From: an uncultured Pelagibacteraceae bacterium | GTDB taxonomy: Bacteria > Pseudomonadota > Alphaproteobacteria > Pelagibacterales > Pelagibacteraceae | DNA length: 64,000 bases | NCBI GenBank assembly: GCA_902589505.1 | Contig: CACITE010000001.1 | Coordinates: 1-64,000 of the forward strand | Direction of reading: 5' to 3' | Shown here: in pieces, positions 30,354 through 39,374 of the stretch | Position numbering within the stretch: position 1 is the first letter of the stretch | Layout of the letters: every line of letters starts with the position of its first letter | Made by a program: the position numbers and the translations under genes | Notes under the pieces: model-generated | The model's input: only the letters and a program-made list of their open reading frames with translations | What the model was told of the DNA's origin: nothing | Database searches by the model: none

Positions 30354-30965
30354 ATGAAATTAGTAAAAGACGTAGATCAGGTAAATAAAGAAAAACATAA
30401 AGTTTCTGACGAGAAAGCCGAAGAAGCTGTTAAAACAATCATAGAATGGATCGGAGAGGATGTTAATAGAGAGGGTTTAAAATCAACTCCAAAAAGAGTA
30501 ATAAAAGCATTTAAAGAATATTTTAGCGGATATAGAGAAGATCCAAGCAAATACCTATCAAAAACTTTTAGTGACGTTGAGGGTTATGATGACATGGTGA
30601 TTGAAAAAAATATTAGTATTCAAAGTCATTGTGAACATCATATGGCGCCAATTATGGGTGTAGCACACGTTGCTTATATTCCTTCAAACAAAGTGGTTGG
30701 TTTAAGCAAGTTAGCAAGAGTAGTAGAGACACTTTCAAAAAGATTACAAACCCAAGAGCGTTTAACAATGCAAATTGCAAAAACAATAATGGATGTTTTA
30801 CAACCGCGGGGTGTTGCGGTAACAGTTGATGCCACGCATCAGTGCATGACAAACAGAGGTATAAAGAAAGAAAATACTACGACAATTACCAATTATTTTT
30901 TAGGAACATTTAAGGACGATTTAAGTTTCCAAAATCGATACTTGAGATATATTAATAAAGATTAG
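30354..30965 (+). CDS. folE: GTP cyclohydrolase I
   Basis: SIQSHCEHHMAPIMGVAHVAYIPSNKVVGLSKLARVVE, HQCMTNRG. Confidence 0.96.
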   Translation: MKLVKDVDQVNKEKHKVSDEKAEEAVKTIIEWIGEDVNREGLKSTPKRVIKAFKEYFSGYREDPSKYLSKTFSDVEGYDDMVIEKNISIQSHCEHHMAPIMGVAHVAYIPSNKVVGLSKLARVVETLSKRLQTQERLTMQIAKTIMDVLQPRGVAVTVDATHQCMTNRGIKKENTTTITNYFLGTFKDDLSFQNRYLRYINKD

Positions 30966-30996
30966 CATTTATTAATAATTAGTCTAAAATTTTATA

Positions 30997-31998
30997 ATGA
31001 GTGATAAGTTTCAAGCCATAGTTTTAAATCAATCAGGCGAACAGTTTTCTCGCGAAATAAAAACATTGGATAAAAGTTTTTTAAATCAGGGTGATGTTTT
31101 AGTAAAAATTGATTATTCAGACTTAAATTTTAAAGATGCTTTGATTTTAAAAAATGGTGGGAAACTTATAAAGGAATATCCCAGAATACCAGGTATAGAT
31201 TTATCAGGAACGATCGAAGAAAGTAATGTAGATGAATTTAAAAAAGGAGATCAAATTATAGTCAATGGCTCTAGAGTTGGAGAATTGTATCATGGAGGTT
31301 ATTCACAATACGCCAGAATAAAAAAAGAATTTATTGTTAAAAAACCGGATGGAATTAGTACAAAACAAGCAATGATGTTAGGCACTGCAGGCTTTACAGC
31401 AGTTTTATGTGCATTTGCAGTTAAAGCGAGAGAAGAATTACTGTTAGGAGAAAAAGTTAATGAAGTTTTAGTAACTGGCGCAACAGGTGGAGTTGGAAGT
31501 GTAGCAGTTATGGCTTTATCAAAACTAGGATGTAAAGTTACTGCTGTTACAGGAAAAATTGAACAAAGTAATTTTTTGAAAGAGCTGGGCGCAAAAAATA
31601 TAATTAATCGTCAGGAATTAGAAGCTGAACCTAAATTACTTGCAAAAGGTACTTGGGACGGAGTGGTAGATACTGTAGGAGGAAACATTTTGGCTAACGC
31701 CATTTCTCAAACAAAACATTCTGGAATAGTGGCTGCCTGCGGAAATGCCAGTAGCAATAAGTTAAATACTTCAGTAATTCCTTTTATTTTAAGAGGCGTG
31801 AAATTATGGGGAGTAGATTCGGTAGCTATTAGCAAAAAAAGAAAGGAATTTATTTGGGGGGAAGTATCCAAAATCATCGATTTTAAGATATTAGAAAAAT
31901 CTATCAAAGTTGTAAATTTTAATGAATTGCTAAATATTTTTCCCAGTATGCTTGAAGGAAAATTGAAGAATAAAATATTGATAGATGTAAATAAATAA
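30997..31998 (+). CDS. acuI: YhdH/YhfP family quinone oxidoreductase-like, acryloyl-CoA reductase (AcuI) type
   Basis: MDR fold; DLNFKDALILKNGG, TGATGGVGSVAVMALSKLGCKVTAVTGK. Confidence 0.75.
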   Translation: MSDKFQAIVLNQSGEQFSREIKTLDKSFLNQGDVLVKIDYSDLNFKDALILKNGGKLIKEYPRIPGIDLSGTIEESNVDEFKKGDQIIVNGSRVGELYHGGYSQYARIKKEFIVKKPDGISTKQAMMLGTAGFTAVLCAFAVKAREELLLGEKVNEVLVTGATGGVGSVAVMALSKLGCKVTAVTGKIEQSNFLKELGAKNIINRQELEAEPKLLAKGTWDGVVDTVGGNILANAISQTKHSGIVAACGNASSNKLNTSVIPFILRGVKLWGVDSVAISKKRKEFIWGEVSKIIDFKILEKSIKVVNFNELLNIFPSMLEGKLKNKILIDVNK

Positions 31999-32888
31999 TG
32001 GATTGGGACAAGCTTAAAATATTTCATGCTGTGGCAGAAGCAGGAAATTTTACTAAAGCTACATACATTTTAAATTTGAGCCAATCAGCAATTAGCAGGC
32101 AAATACAATCTCTAGAACTAGAATTAAAGACACAATTATTTGAAAGGCATGCAAGAGGTTTATCTTTAACAGAAAACGGGGAATATCTTTTTAAAACTGC
32201 CCATGAAGTGATATCCAAACTTAAAGAAGTAGAATCAACTTTGGTGGACAAAAAAGATAAGCCAACTGGTAAATTGACTGTAACAACAGTAGTAAGTTTC
32301 GGAACTACTTGGTTAACACCTAGAATTCAGGAATTTATGAAACTTAATCCTGAAATTGAAATTGAATTAATTTTTGATGATAAAGAACTTGATTTAAGCA
32401 CACGTCAAGCCGATATCGGTATTTGGATGAGACGACCCAAGCAATTAAGTTATATACAAAAAAAACTAATTGATATTAATTATCATATATATGGATCATC
32501 GAAATATTTGGAGCAATATGGATATCCTAAAAACCTATCCGATCTAAATAAACATAGATTTATTTCATACGGTAGAGGGGCTCCTTCTCCAGTTTTTAAT
32601 CCTGATTGGGCTTTAAAAATAGGGATCAAAGATGAAAAAAAAAGAAAGCCAGTAATGAAAGTGAATAGTGTTTATGGATTACTACTTGCTGTTCAAAGTG
32701 GTGTTGGACTAGCATCTCTACCTGATTATATAACTGTCTCAGTGCCAAACATTGTGAGAGTTTTGCCCAAGATTGAAGGACCTAAAACAGAAGCGCACTT
32801 CGTATATCCTCAATCTTTAAAAAATGTAGCTAGGGTGATAGCATTTAGAAATTTCTTATATAGTAAAATTAAAAAATGGGAATTTTAA
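31998..32888 (+). CDS. LysR family transcriptional regulator
   Basis: N-terminal HTH (FHAVAEAGNFTKATYILNLSQSAISRQIQSLE) and LysR substrate-binding domain. Confidence 0.93.
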   Translation: MDWDKLKIFHAVAEAGNFTKATYILNLSQSAISRQIQSLELELKTQLFERHARGLSLTENGEYLFKTAHEVISKLKEVESTLVDKKDKPTGKLTVTTVVSFGTTWLTPRIQEFMKLNPEIEIELIFDDKELDLSTRQADIGIWMRRPKQLSYIQKKLIDINYHIYGSSKYLEQYGYPKNLSDLNKHRFISYGRGAPSPVFNPDWALKIGIKDEKKRKPVMKVNSVYGLLLAVQSGVGLASLPDYITVSVPNIVRVLPKIEGPKTEAHFVYPQSLKNVARVIAFRNFLYSKIKKWEF

Positions 32889-32890
32889 AG

Positions 32891-33205
32891 TTATTTATGT
32901 GTTTCAGTTTTAATTTTTAGCTGTGCTCCCTCTTGTATAGATAAAGTTTTTTGATCGAGCACACCTTCGATATCAGCTGTTTTTTTTATACTTGTCGTGT
33001 CAGAACTCACATTACCCTTTAATTTTCCCCCTAAAGAGGCAAATTTTGATTTAATATTTCCAATAATATTTGATTTTGAGTGTGTTATGATGTCTTCAGC
33101 TTTAACATCACCATTAATTTTTGCATCTATAATAATTTTATCTTTTTCAATTATTTCGCCGTCAATTGAAACGTCCGATAATAGTATTGATGTTTTGTCT
33201 CCCAT
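32891..33205 (-). CDS. Bactofilin-like polymer-forming cytoskeletal protein
   Basis: LLSDVSIDGEIIEKDKIIIDAKINGDVKAEDI beta-helical repeats; start MGDKTS preferred. Confidence 0.78.
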   Translation of the reverse strand: MGDKTSILLSDVSIDGEIIEKDKIIIDAKINGDVKAEDIITHSKSNIIGNIKSKFASLGGKLKGNVSSDTTSIKKTADIEGVLDQKTLSIQEGAQLKIKTETHK

Positions 33206-33387
33206 ATAAAACCTATACAACTAATCATATACATAGATTAACTTTGATAAAATACACTTTTTAGTTGTATTAAATTTGAAATTATCGTAGTTAACATTGA
33301 TAAATTTGAGCAAATGTCTATCAATAAATTTAGCCACAATTTAGTTCAAAATTTAGAAAATGGCGCAGGGAAAAGTATCATAAAATA

Positions 33388-34638
33388 ATGAAAAGAATTT
33401 TTGTATTTTTTTTAATTACAATAATAGTAATTTTGATTGGATATTTTTCTGTTGGAAATAATGTACCAATATTAAAATCTTTAAAAAATGCAATTCCTAA
33501 GGAGTTCAAAAACAAATTAAAATCAACGATATTTTTAAATAGGTACAAACAAGACAACTCAGTATACATTATAAGATCAAACTCCCCAAACTCGTTTGAG
33601 TTAGAAAATAATGCAAAAATTTATATATATTCAAATTTATTAATCAAAACTCCTATTAAGTTAGATATATATGGGTACAATTTAAGTGACAAAATTAATT
33701 GCTTAAATACTGAGTTTAAACATAATTATTTAATCGAAATTAAAAAATTAGACGAAAAATGTAATAAGTCTTTCTATTTTCAAGGAAAAATTAAGGACTA
33801 TAATGGAGAACAATACTTTTATTTTGCTTTAAATAATAAAATAAAAAATAATTCTAAAAATTTAATAGTTTTACCTGTAGCAACTTTTTTTGACTATTCA
33901 AGTAACGCTTGGGGCATAAGTAATGCAACTACAAAATTAAATCTAATACCCTTTGTTAAAAATTCAAACAGTAATTTTCCAACATCAAAAATGATAAAAT
34001 GGTCTGAACATACGCATGATTCAATAAAAAATATAGCTATTCATTTAGATAAATTTGATTTTGTTTATGACTATGATTTAGAATTTATTAATTTAAATTC
34101 ATACAAAAATCTATTTTTTTTAGCCCATCAAGAGTCGATACCCGAAAGCACACTGGCAAAAATTTTTCAATTTTTAAAAAATGGTTCTAATAAAAATGTA
34201 CTTTCCGTTGGAGCGGGAAATTTTTTAAGAATAGTAAATTTTAAATTTATAGGTGATAAAATTGTTCAATTTCAATTTCCAGATACAAGAATTAATCGTG
34301 CAAAATATAATCTAAACCCACAAGCTGACTATGATACATTCAATTGTAAATTAGAAAACTTTTTTTCTACTGCTGATAAAATACATATAAATTCCGCAGT
34401 ATCTATCAGACAAAGAGAATTAAATAGACCTTTAGGGGAAATCTTACATCCTTACGAAAGTTCTAACTCGGAACATTATTTTGAAGATATCATTTGCGAT
34501 ACTGGAATTAAAGTACCATTACTAACTATTACTAAATACGATTCTAGCAACTTTATACAGGTTAACGCAGATAATGTAGGTATATATTTTAATGATATTC
34601 CAAAATTAAGAAATAAAATTTTGGAATTTTTAAAATAG
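33388..34638 (+). CDS. Hypothetical protein with N,N-dimethylformamidase beta-subunit-like C-terminal region
   Basis: N-terminal TM; NLIVLPVATFFDYSSNAWG ... FDFVYDYDLEFIN ... FFLAHQESIPESTLAKIFQFLKNGSNKNVLSVGAGNFLRIV resembles the DMFase large-subunit pattern. Confidence 0.45.
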   Translation: MKRIFVFFLITIIVILIGYFSVGNNVPILKSLKNAIPKEFKNKLKSTIFLNRYKQDNSVYIIRSNSPNSFELENNAKIYIYSNLLIKTPIKLDIYGYNLSDKINCLNTEFKHNYLIEIKKLDEKCNKSFYFQGKIKDYNGEQYFYFALNNKIKNNSKNLIVLPVATFFDYSSNAWGISNATTKLNLIPFVKNSNSNFPTSKMIKWSEHTHDSIKNIAIHLDKFDFVYDYDLEFINLNSYKNLFFLAHQESIPESTLAKIFQFLKNGSNKNVLSVGAGNFLRIVNFKFIGDKIVQFQFPDTRINRAKYNLNPQADYDTFNCKLENFFSTADKIHINSAVSIRQRELNRPLGEILHPYESSNSEHYFEDIICDTGIKVPLLTITKYDSSNFIQVNADNVGIYFNDIPKLRNKILEFLK

Positions 34639-34643
34639 AAATT

Positions 34644-35315
34644 GTGATTAAAAATAAATTATCTTTTTTTTTTAAAAATCAAATTTGGCATATCGGTGGA
34701 ACTATTTTTTTATTTTATATAGGTACACTATTTGTTGATTTTAGAAGCAATCATAATACTTTTTTAGGAATAGGCACTCCCGAGTGGTTTATGATCGCTA
34801 TGTTCATTCCTTTAATTCACCAAACTTATGTATGGATATGTTGGAGATCTGAACTATGTTGGAAATTTATTAGCAGCACAATTGGATTTAAGAGATATGT
34901 TATATTTTTTTTTATTATAATAATTTCGAGACTTTCAGCAATTGTGTTGTGTTTTATTGATTATGGCTCTTTATATAAACCCGGATGGCTGGCTTGGACT
35001 TTAGGATTAATTTTTTTTATTCCAGGCGCTTATACAATATATTCTGTAAAAAAATATTTTGGTTTCTTACGTGCTGCTGGAGCAGATCATTTTGAGCCCA
35101 AATATAAATATTTGCCATTTGAAAGAAGGGGAATTTTTAAATGGACTGCTAACGCTATGTATGTTTTTGCTATGGGAATTCCTTTTTCTTTTGCGGTTGT
35201 TACCGGATCACAATCAATGTTTGTGGTCGCAATTTATACTTATATTTCTATTTGGCTGCATTATTTCTGCACAGAAAAAGAAGATTATAAGATTATATAC
35301 AGTGAAATTTCATAA
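34644..35315 (+). CDS. Integral membrane protein, isoprenylcysteine/phospholipid methyltransferase-like
   Basis: Multiple TM segments and C-terminal pattern (YISIWLHYFCTEKEDYKIIY) reminiscent of ICMT/PEMT proteins; GTG start. Confidence 0.45.
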   Translation: MIKNKLSFFFKNQIWHIGGTIFLFYIGTLFVDFRSNHNTFLGIGTPEWFMIAMFIPLIHQTYVWICWRSELCWKFISSTIGFKRYVIFFFIIIISRLSAIVLCFIDYGSLYKPGWLAWTLGLIFFIPGAYTIYSVKKYFGFLRAAGADHFEPKYKYLPFERRGIFKWTANAMYVFAMGIPFSFAVVTGSQSMFVVAIYTYISIWLHYFCTEKEDYKIIYSEIS

Positions 35316-35361
35316 AAATTAATAAAAACACAAGTTATAGTTGATTTAGGTGCGACATTTT

Positions 35362-35380
35362 GATATTGATAATCATTCGC
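35362..35380. promoter_or_regulatory. Fur-like box upstream of Fe(III) ABC transporter
   Basis: GATATTGATAATCATTCGC, 16 of 19 match to canonical GATAATGATAATCATTATC; 66 nt before likely fbpA-like start codon. Confidence 0.7.
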
Positions 35381-35445
35381 ATTGCAATTAATTACTATTA
35401 TCATTAGATGTTCTTTTTAAACTAACATTAAAAATGAGGATGAAA

Positions 35446-36465
35446 ATGAAGAAAATAATTTTACTAATATCGGCATTTTTTACTTTAATTGGCTTTTCAT
35501 ATGCTAGCGAAGTAAATGTTTTTAGCTCAAGACATTATGATTCCGATGTTCAGCTATATGAAAAATTCACGGCTAAATCCGGAATTAAAGTTAATATTGT
35601 GTCAGGTAAAGATAAAGCTCTACAAAAAAGAATAATTGAAGAGGGAAAAGATTGTATAGCAGATTTATATATTACTGCTGACGCAGGTAGACTAGGCGCT
35701 TTTCAATCAAAAGGCATGTTTCAAAAAGCAAGCTCTTCGGTTTTAAAAAAAGCAATTCCGTCTAATTTCAGATCTCCTTATTGGTTTGGAATAGCAAAAA
35801 GAGCTAGAGTTATTTACTACTCTCCAAGCAGATTAAGTGAATCTGATTTGCAAGGAATGACATATGAAGATCTTGCAGATCCTTATTGGAAAGGAAAAGT
35901 TGTAATAAGAAAATCAAACAATGTTTACAATCAGTCTTTGGTTGCTTCATTAATTGCTAATAATGGTAAGAGGAAAACAGCAGATTGGGCAAAAGGAATA
36001 GTTAATAATATGGCAAGAAAGCCAAAAGGTAACGACAGAGCTCAAATATTAGCTGTTGCTGCCGGAGAGGCTGAACTTGCAGTTGCAAATACTTATTATA
36101 TTGCTTTGATGTTATCAGGCAAAAAAGGACCAGAACAAAAAGCTGCTGCTAAAAAAGTTAAACCATTCTTTCCTAATCAAGATGGCAGAGGAACACACAT
36201 GAATATAAGTGGAGGAGGAGTTTTAAAGCATGCGCCTAATAAAACTAATGCTATTAAATTGTTGGAGTTCTTACTAACCAAAGAAGCCCAAGAACATATT
36301 GTTAACAACACATATGAGTATCCGATGATTGAAGGAGTAAAACCTAATCAATTAATCGCTCAATTCGGTCTTAATTTTAAACAAGATTTGAAAACTAAGG
36401 TATCATCATATGGAAAACATCAAGCTGATGCTCTTAAGATTATGACAGAAGCGGGTTGGGAATAA
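35446..36465 (+). CDS. Fe(III) ABC transporter substrate-binding protein (FbpA/FutA family)
   Basis: Signal peptide; SEVNVFSSRHYDSDVQLYEKFTAKSGIKVNIV typical of FutA/FbpA; start after GAGG SD. Confidence 0.9.
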   Translation: MKKIILLISAFFTLIGFSYASEVNVFSSRHYDSDVQLYEKFTAKSGIKVNIVSGKDKALQKRIIEEGKDCIADLYITADAGRLGAFQSKGMFQKASSSVLKKAIPSNFRSPYWFGIAKRARVIYYSPSRLSESDLQGMTYEDLADPYWKGKVVIRKSNNVYNQSLVASLIANNGKRKTADWAKGIVNNMARKPKGNDRAQILAVAAGEAELAVANTYYIALMLSGKKGPEQKAAAKKVKPFFPNQDGRGTHMNISGGGVLKHAPNKTNAIKLLEFLLTKEAQEHIVNNTYEYPMIEGVKPNQLIAQFGLNFKQDLKTKVSSYGKHQADALKIMTEAGWE

Positions 36466-36479
36466 AATATCCCCATAGT

Positions 36480-36617
36480 ATGAAGCGCGCAAACGGTATA
36501 GAACTAAAGTTAAATCAATCCTCCCCAAGAGATTATGATTTAAACAAGTCTTCTACTGGATGCGCGCCGTGTTTAAGAGAAGTTCAAAAGATTGAAAGAA
36601 AAATTAATGTTTATTAA
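36480..36617 (+). CDS. 45-aa candidate microprotein with CxxC motif, in iron-transport operon
   Basis: Manual translation: MKRANGIELKLNQSSPRDYDLNKSSTGCAPCLREVQKIERKINVY*; fills gap between SBP and permease; overlaps permease start by 11 nt; not in ORF track. Confidence 0.5.
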   Translation: MKRANGIELKLNQSSPRDYDLNKSSTGCAPCLREVQKIERKINVY

Positions 36618-38217
36618 AAGATTGAGTTTTTGGTATATAAGTTCTTTTTTTATTTCTATGTTGGTAGCATTACCAATAATTACTGTTTTTTTTGGTTTTT
36701 TTGAAACAACGTCAGACTATTTTTTATTATTAAAAAACACATTTTTATTAAAATACATATCTAATTCTATATTACTTTTAGCAGGAGTTTTATTTTTAAC
36801 TTTTTTATTCGGTGTTGGCGCAGCTTATTATGTTTCTTTTTATGATTTCCCAGGAGTAAATTTTTTTAAGTGGGCGTTAATATTATCGTTTGCCGTACCA
36901 GCTTATATTTATGCATATTCTCTTACAGCTTTTTTTGAAAATTATGGTACAGCCTTTTCAATTTTAACCTATTTGTTTGGACCGTATGAATATAATTCTT
37001 TTATACCAAAAGTAGATGGATTATTTGGTTCAATACTGTCTATTTCCTTTTCTTTATTTGCTTATGTTTATGTTTTGTCTAGAGCCGCATTTTATTATCA
37101 ATCTCAAAATTTGATAGATGTTGGTAGAAATCTAGGATTATCCCCAAAAAAAACTTTCTTAAAAATTATTCTCCCTTCAGCACGACCTGCTATAGTTGTG
37201 GGATTGTCACTTGTAGCAATGGAAACTTTATCTGAATTTGGAGCTGTTTCTTTTTTCAGCATCTCAACACTGACTACAGCCATATATAATGCGTGGATAG
37301 CTTTCGATGATCTTGCCTCAGCTAATCAACTGTCATTTATATTATTGATATTTATATTGTTTCTTTTTTTTGTTGAAAATTTTTCAAGAAAAGGTGCTAA
37401 ATATCACTCACCATCACGACCGGGTTCTTTAAATAGGAAAAAAATTAAACTTACAGGATTCAAATCTTTTTATGCAACAATTTTTTGTAGTGGTTTATTT
37501 TTTTGCAGTTTTCTCTTTCCTGTTATGCAGATGGTTTATTGGACTTTTAAATTTCCAAAATATTTACAAGATCTAAATTTTTTGAGCATAGGATTTAATA
37601 CTCTTGTGCTAGTGCTATTGTCCTGTGTTCTAATGATTGTTTTTGCTTTTATTGCAAATTACGGAAATAGAGTAACAAAAAGTAAATTTCTTGAAACATT
37701 AACGACTTTTTCAGTTTCAGGATATGCTATTCCGGGCGTGATACTTGCGGTAGCTTTTATAACTTTAGTTTCATATTTGGATAGTTTGGTGTTTTTTAAA
37801 TTTAAAACAATGTTTATAGGATCTATTTTGGGTTTGGTAATAGTTTATTTTGTTAGATTTTTTGCTCTATCTTCAAATGGGATTAAGTCAGGATATTTGA
37901 AGATAAATAAGTCCATGGATGAAAGTGCATATCTTTTAGGATATTCAAAATTTAAAACTTTTACTAAAGTTCATATTCCGTACCTTAAGAACAGTATATT
38001 TTTGATAAGTATTTTAATTGCTATTGAAATTATAAAGGAACTGCCAATAACTTTAATACTTAGACCATTCAATTTCGAAACATTTGCAACAACTGCCTAT
38101 ATTTACGCTTCACAAGATCTTCTCGAAGCAGCAGCAGCGCCTTCTTTATTTCTTATTTTGACAGCTAGTTTCTTTATTTTATTTGTTTCGAAATATATAT
38201 TATCTGATAGATATTAA
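36607..38217 (+). CDS. Fe(III) ABC transporter permease (FbpB family)
   Basis: Two permease domains, DVGRNLGLSPKKTFLKIILPSARPAIVVGLSLVAMETLSEFGAVSFF; start MFIKRLSF at 36607 preferred. Confidence 0.9.
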   Translation: MFIKRLSFWYISSFFISMLVALPIITVFFGFFETTSDYFLLLKNTFLLKYISNSILLLAGVLFLTFLFGVGAAYYVSFYDFPGVNFFKWALILSFAVPAYIYAYSLTAFFENYGTAFSILTYLFGPYEYNSFIPKVDGLFGSILSISFSLFAYVYVLSRAAFYYQSQNLIDVGRNLGLSPKKTFLKIILPSARPAIVVGLSLVAMETLSEFGAVSFFSISTLTTAIYNAWIAFDDLASANQLSFILLIFILFLFFVENFSRKGAKYHSPSRPGSLNRKKIKLTGFKSFYATIFCSGLFFCSFLFPVMQMVYWTFKFPKYLQDLNFLSIGFNTLVLVLLSCVLMIVFAFIANYGNRVTKSKFLETLTTFSVSGYAIPGVILAVAFITLVSYLDSLVFFKFKTMFIGSILGLVIVYFVRFFALSSNGIKSGYLKINKSMDESAYLLGYSKFKTFTKVHIPYLKNSIFLISILIAIEIIKELPITLILRPFNFETFATTAYIYASQDLLEAAAAPSLFLILTASFFILFVSKYILSDRY

Positions 38218-38222
38218 ATTAT

Positions 38223-39281
38223 ATGAGTGAGAATTTTTTAGAAATTCATGGAGTCACATTTGCTGCAAGTCAGAAAAATAAAGTTGAAAATGTTACTTTC
38301 GATTTAAAAAAAGAAGGCGAAGTTGTCTGCTTATTGGGACCATCAGGAATAGGCAAAACAACTATACTTAGAACTATTGCTGGATTAGAAAAAATTGAAT
38401 CTGGAAGAATTATTTTGAAAAATAAAACTATTTCTTCTCCAGATTTTCATATGGAGCCTGAAAAAAGAAATATAGCTCTTTCATTTCAAGAAAATTGTTT
38501 GTTTCCTCACTACAATGTTATTGATAATATTAAATTTGGAGTTGATAGAAATAAAAATAAAAAATTCAATTTTTCAGTATACGATTTAATTAGTTTGCTG
38601 CACTTAGAAGAAATCCAACAAAAATATCCCCACGAAATCAGCGCAGGCGAAGCCCAAAGAGTTTCTTTGGCCCGTTCTTTAATGTCTAAACCTGATTTAC
38701 TTCTTTTAGATGAACCATTTTCAAATATAGATCAAAATCTTAAAGAAGAATTGCAGTTAAAAATAAAAAAAATTTTAAATGAGATTAATATTTCTACAAT
38801 AATAGTTACGCACGATTCGTACGAAGCTTTCTACATGGGAAATAAATGTGGTATTATCCTCGATAAATCATTAAAACAATTTGATACACCTTACAACATA
38901 TATCATTACCCAAATTCAGTAGAGGTAGTTAATTTCTTAAATAGAGGAATTTTAATAGAAGCAAAGGTAACCGGAAATGATAGTTTAGAAAACACCGAAC
39001 TGGGAACTATAAAAGGCAATTTTATTAAAAAACAATCTGTTGGTTCTACGGTGCAGCTTTTAATTCAACCAGAAGATTTAGAACACGACGATCAAAGCAA
39101 TTTAAAATTAGAAGTGGTGGACAGAAAATTTAGAGGAACAAATTTTATTTATACTCTTAGAACAATGAATAATAAGCTTATTCCAGTTTTTGTTCACTCT
39201 CACCATGAACATCAACACAAAATAAAAGACAAGTTTGGAATTAAAAGACCAATTTATATTGATCATTTAGTTTGCTTTTAA
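38223..39281 (+). CDS. Fe(III) ABC transporter ATP-binding protein (FbpC family)
   Basis: GPSGIGKTT Walker A, signature region HEISAGEAQRVSLARSL, DEPFSNID, C-terminal TOBE-like domain. Confidence 0.9.
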   Translation: MSENFLEIHGVTFAASQKNKVENVTFDLKKEGEVVCLLGPSGIGKTTILRTIAGLEKIESGRIILKNKTISSPDFHMEPEKRNIALSFQENCLFPHYNVIDNIKFGVDRNKNKKFNFSVYDLISLLHLEEIQQKYPHEISAGEAQRVSLARSLMSKPDLLLLDEPFSNIDQNLKEELQLKIKKILNEINISTIIVTHDSYEAFYMGNKCGIILDKSLKQFDTPYNIYHYPNSVEVVNFLNRGILIEAKVTGNDSLENTELGTIKGNFIKKQSVGSTVQLLIQPEDLEHDDQSNLKLEVVDRKFRGTNFIYTLRTMNNKLIPVFVHSHHEHQHKIKDKFGIKRPIYIDHLVCF

Positions 39282-39307
39282 AAAAATATCACAGTAAAAT
39301 TTTATAG

Positions 39308-39373
39308 TTGGGGTGTCCTAACAGACTGAGATTAGACCCTAAGAACCTGACTGGTAATTCAGTGAGGGAAAGT
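39308..39373 (+). ncRNA. TPP (thi-box) riboswitch
   Basis: TTGGGGTGTCC...ACAGACTGAGATTAGACCCT AAGAACCTGACTGGTAATTCAGTGAGGGAAAGT matches conserved TPP aptamer elements (GGGGTG, CTGAGA, ACCC, GAACCTGA, GGTAAT, AGGGAA). Confidence 0.95.
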
Positions 39374-39374
39374 T

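Noticed and set aside
31707-32027. 106-aa minus-strand ORF
   Set aside because: Antisense to the acuI-like gene end and LysR start; shadow ORF
33314-33387. 24-aa ORF (MSINKFSHNLVQNLENGAGKSIIK) ending just before the 33388 gene
   Set aside because: Very short, AT-rich, no clear SD; could be a leader peptide but not supportable alone
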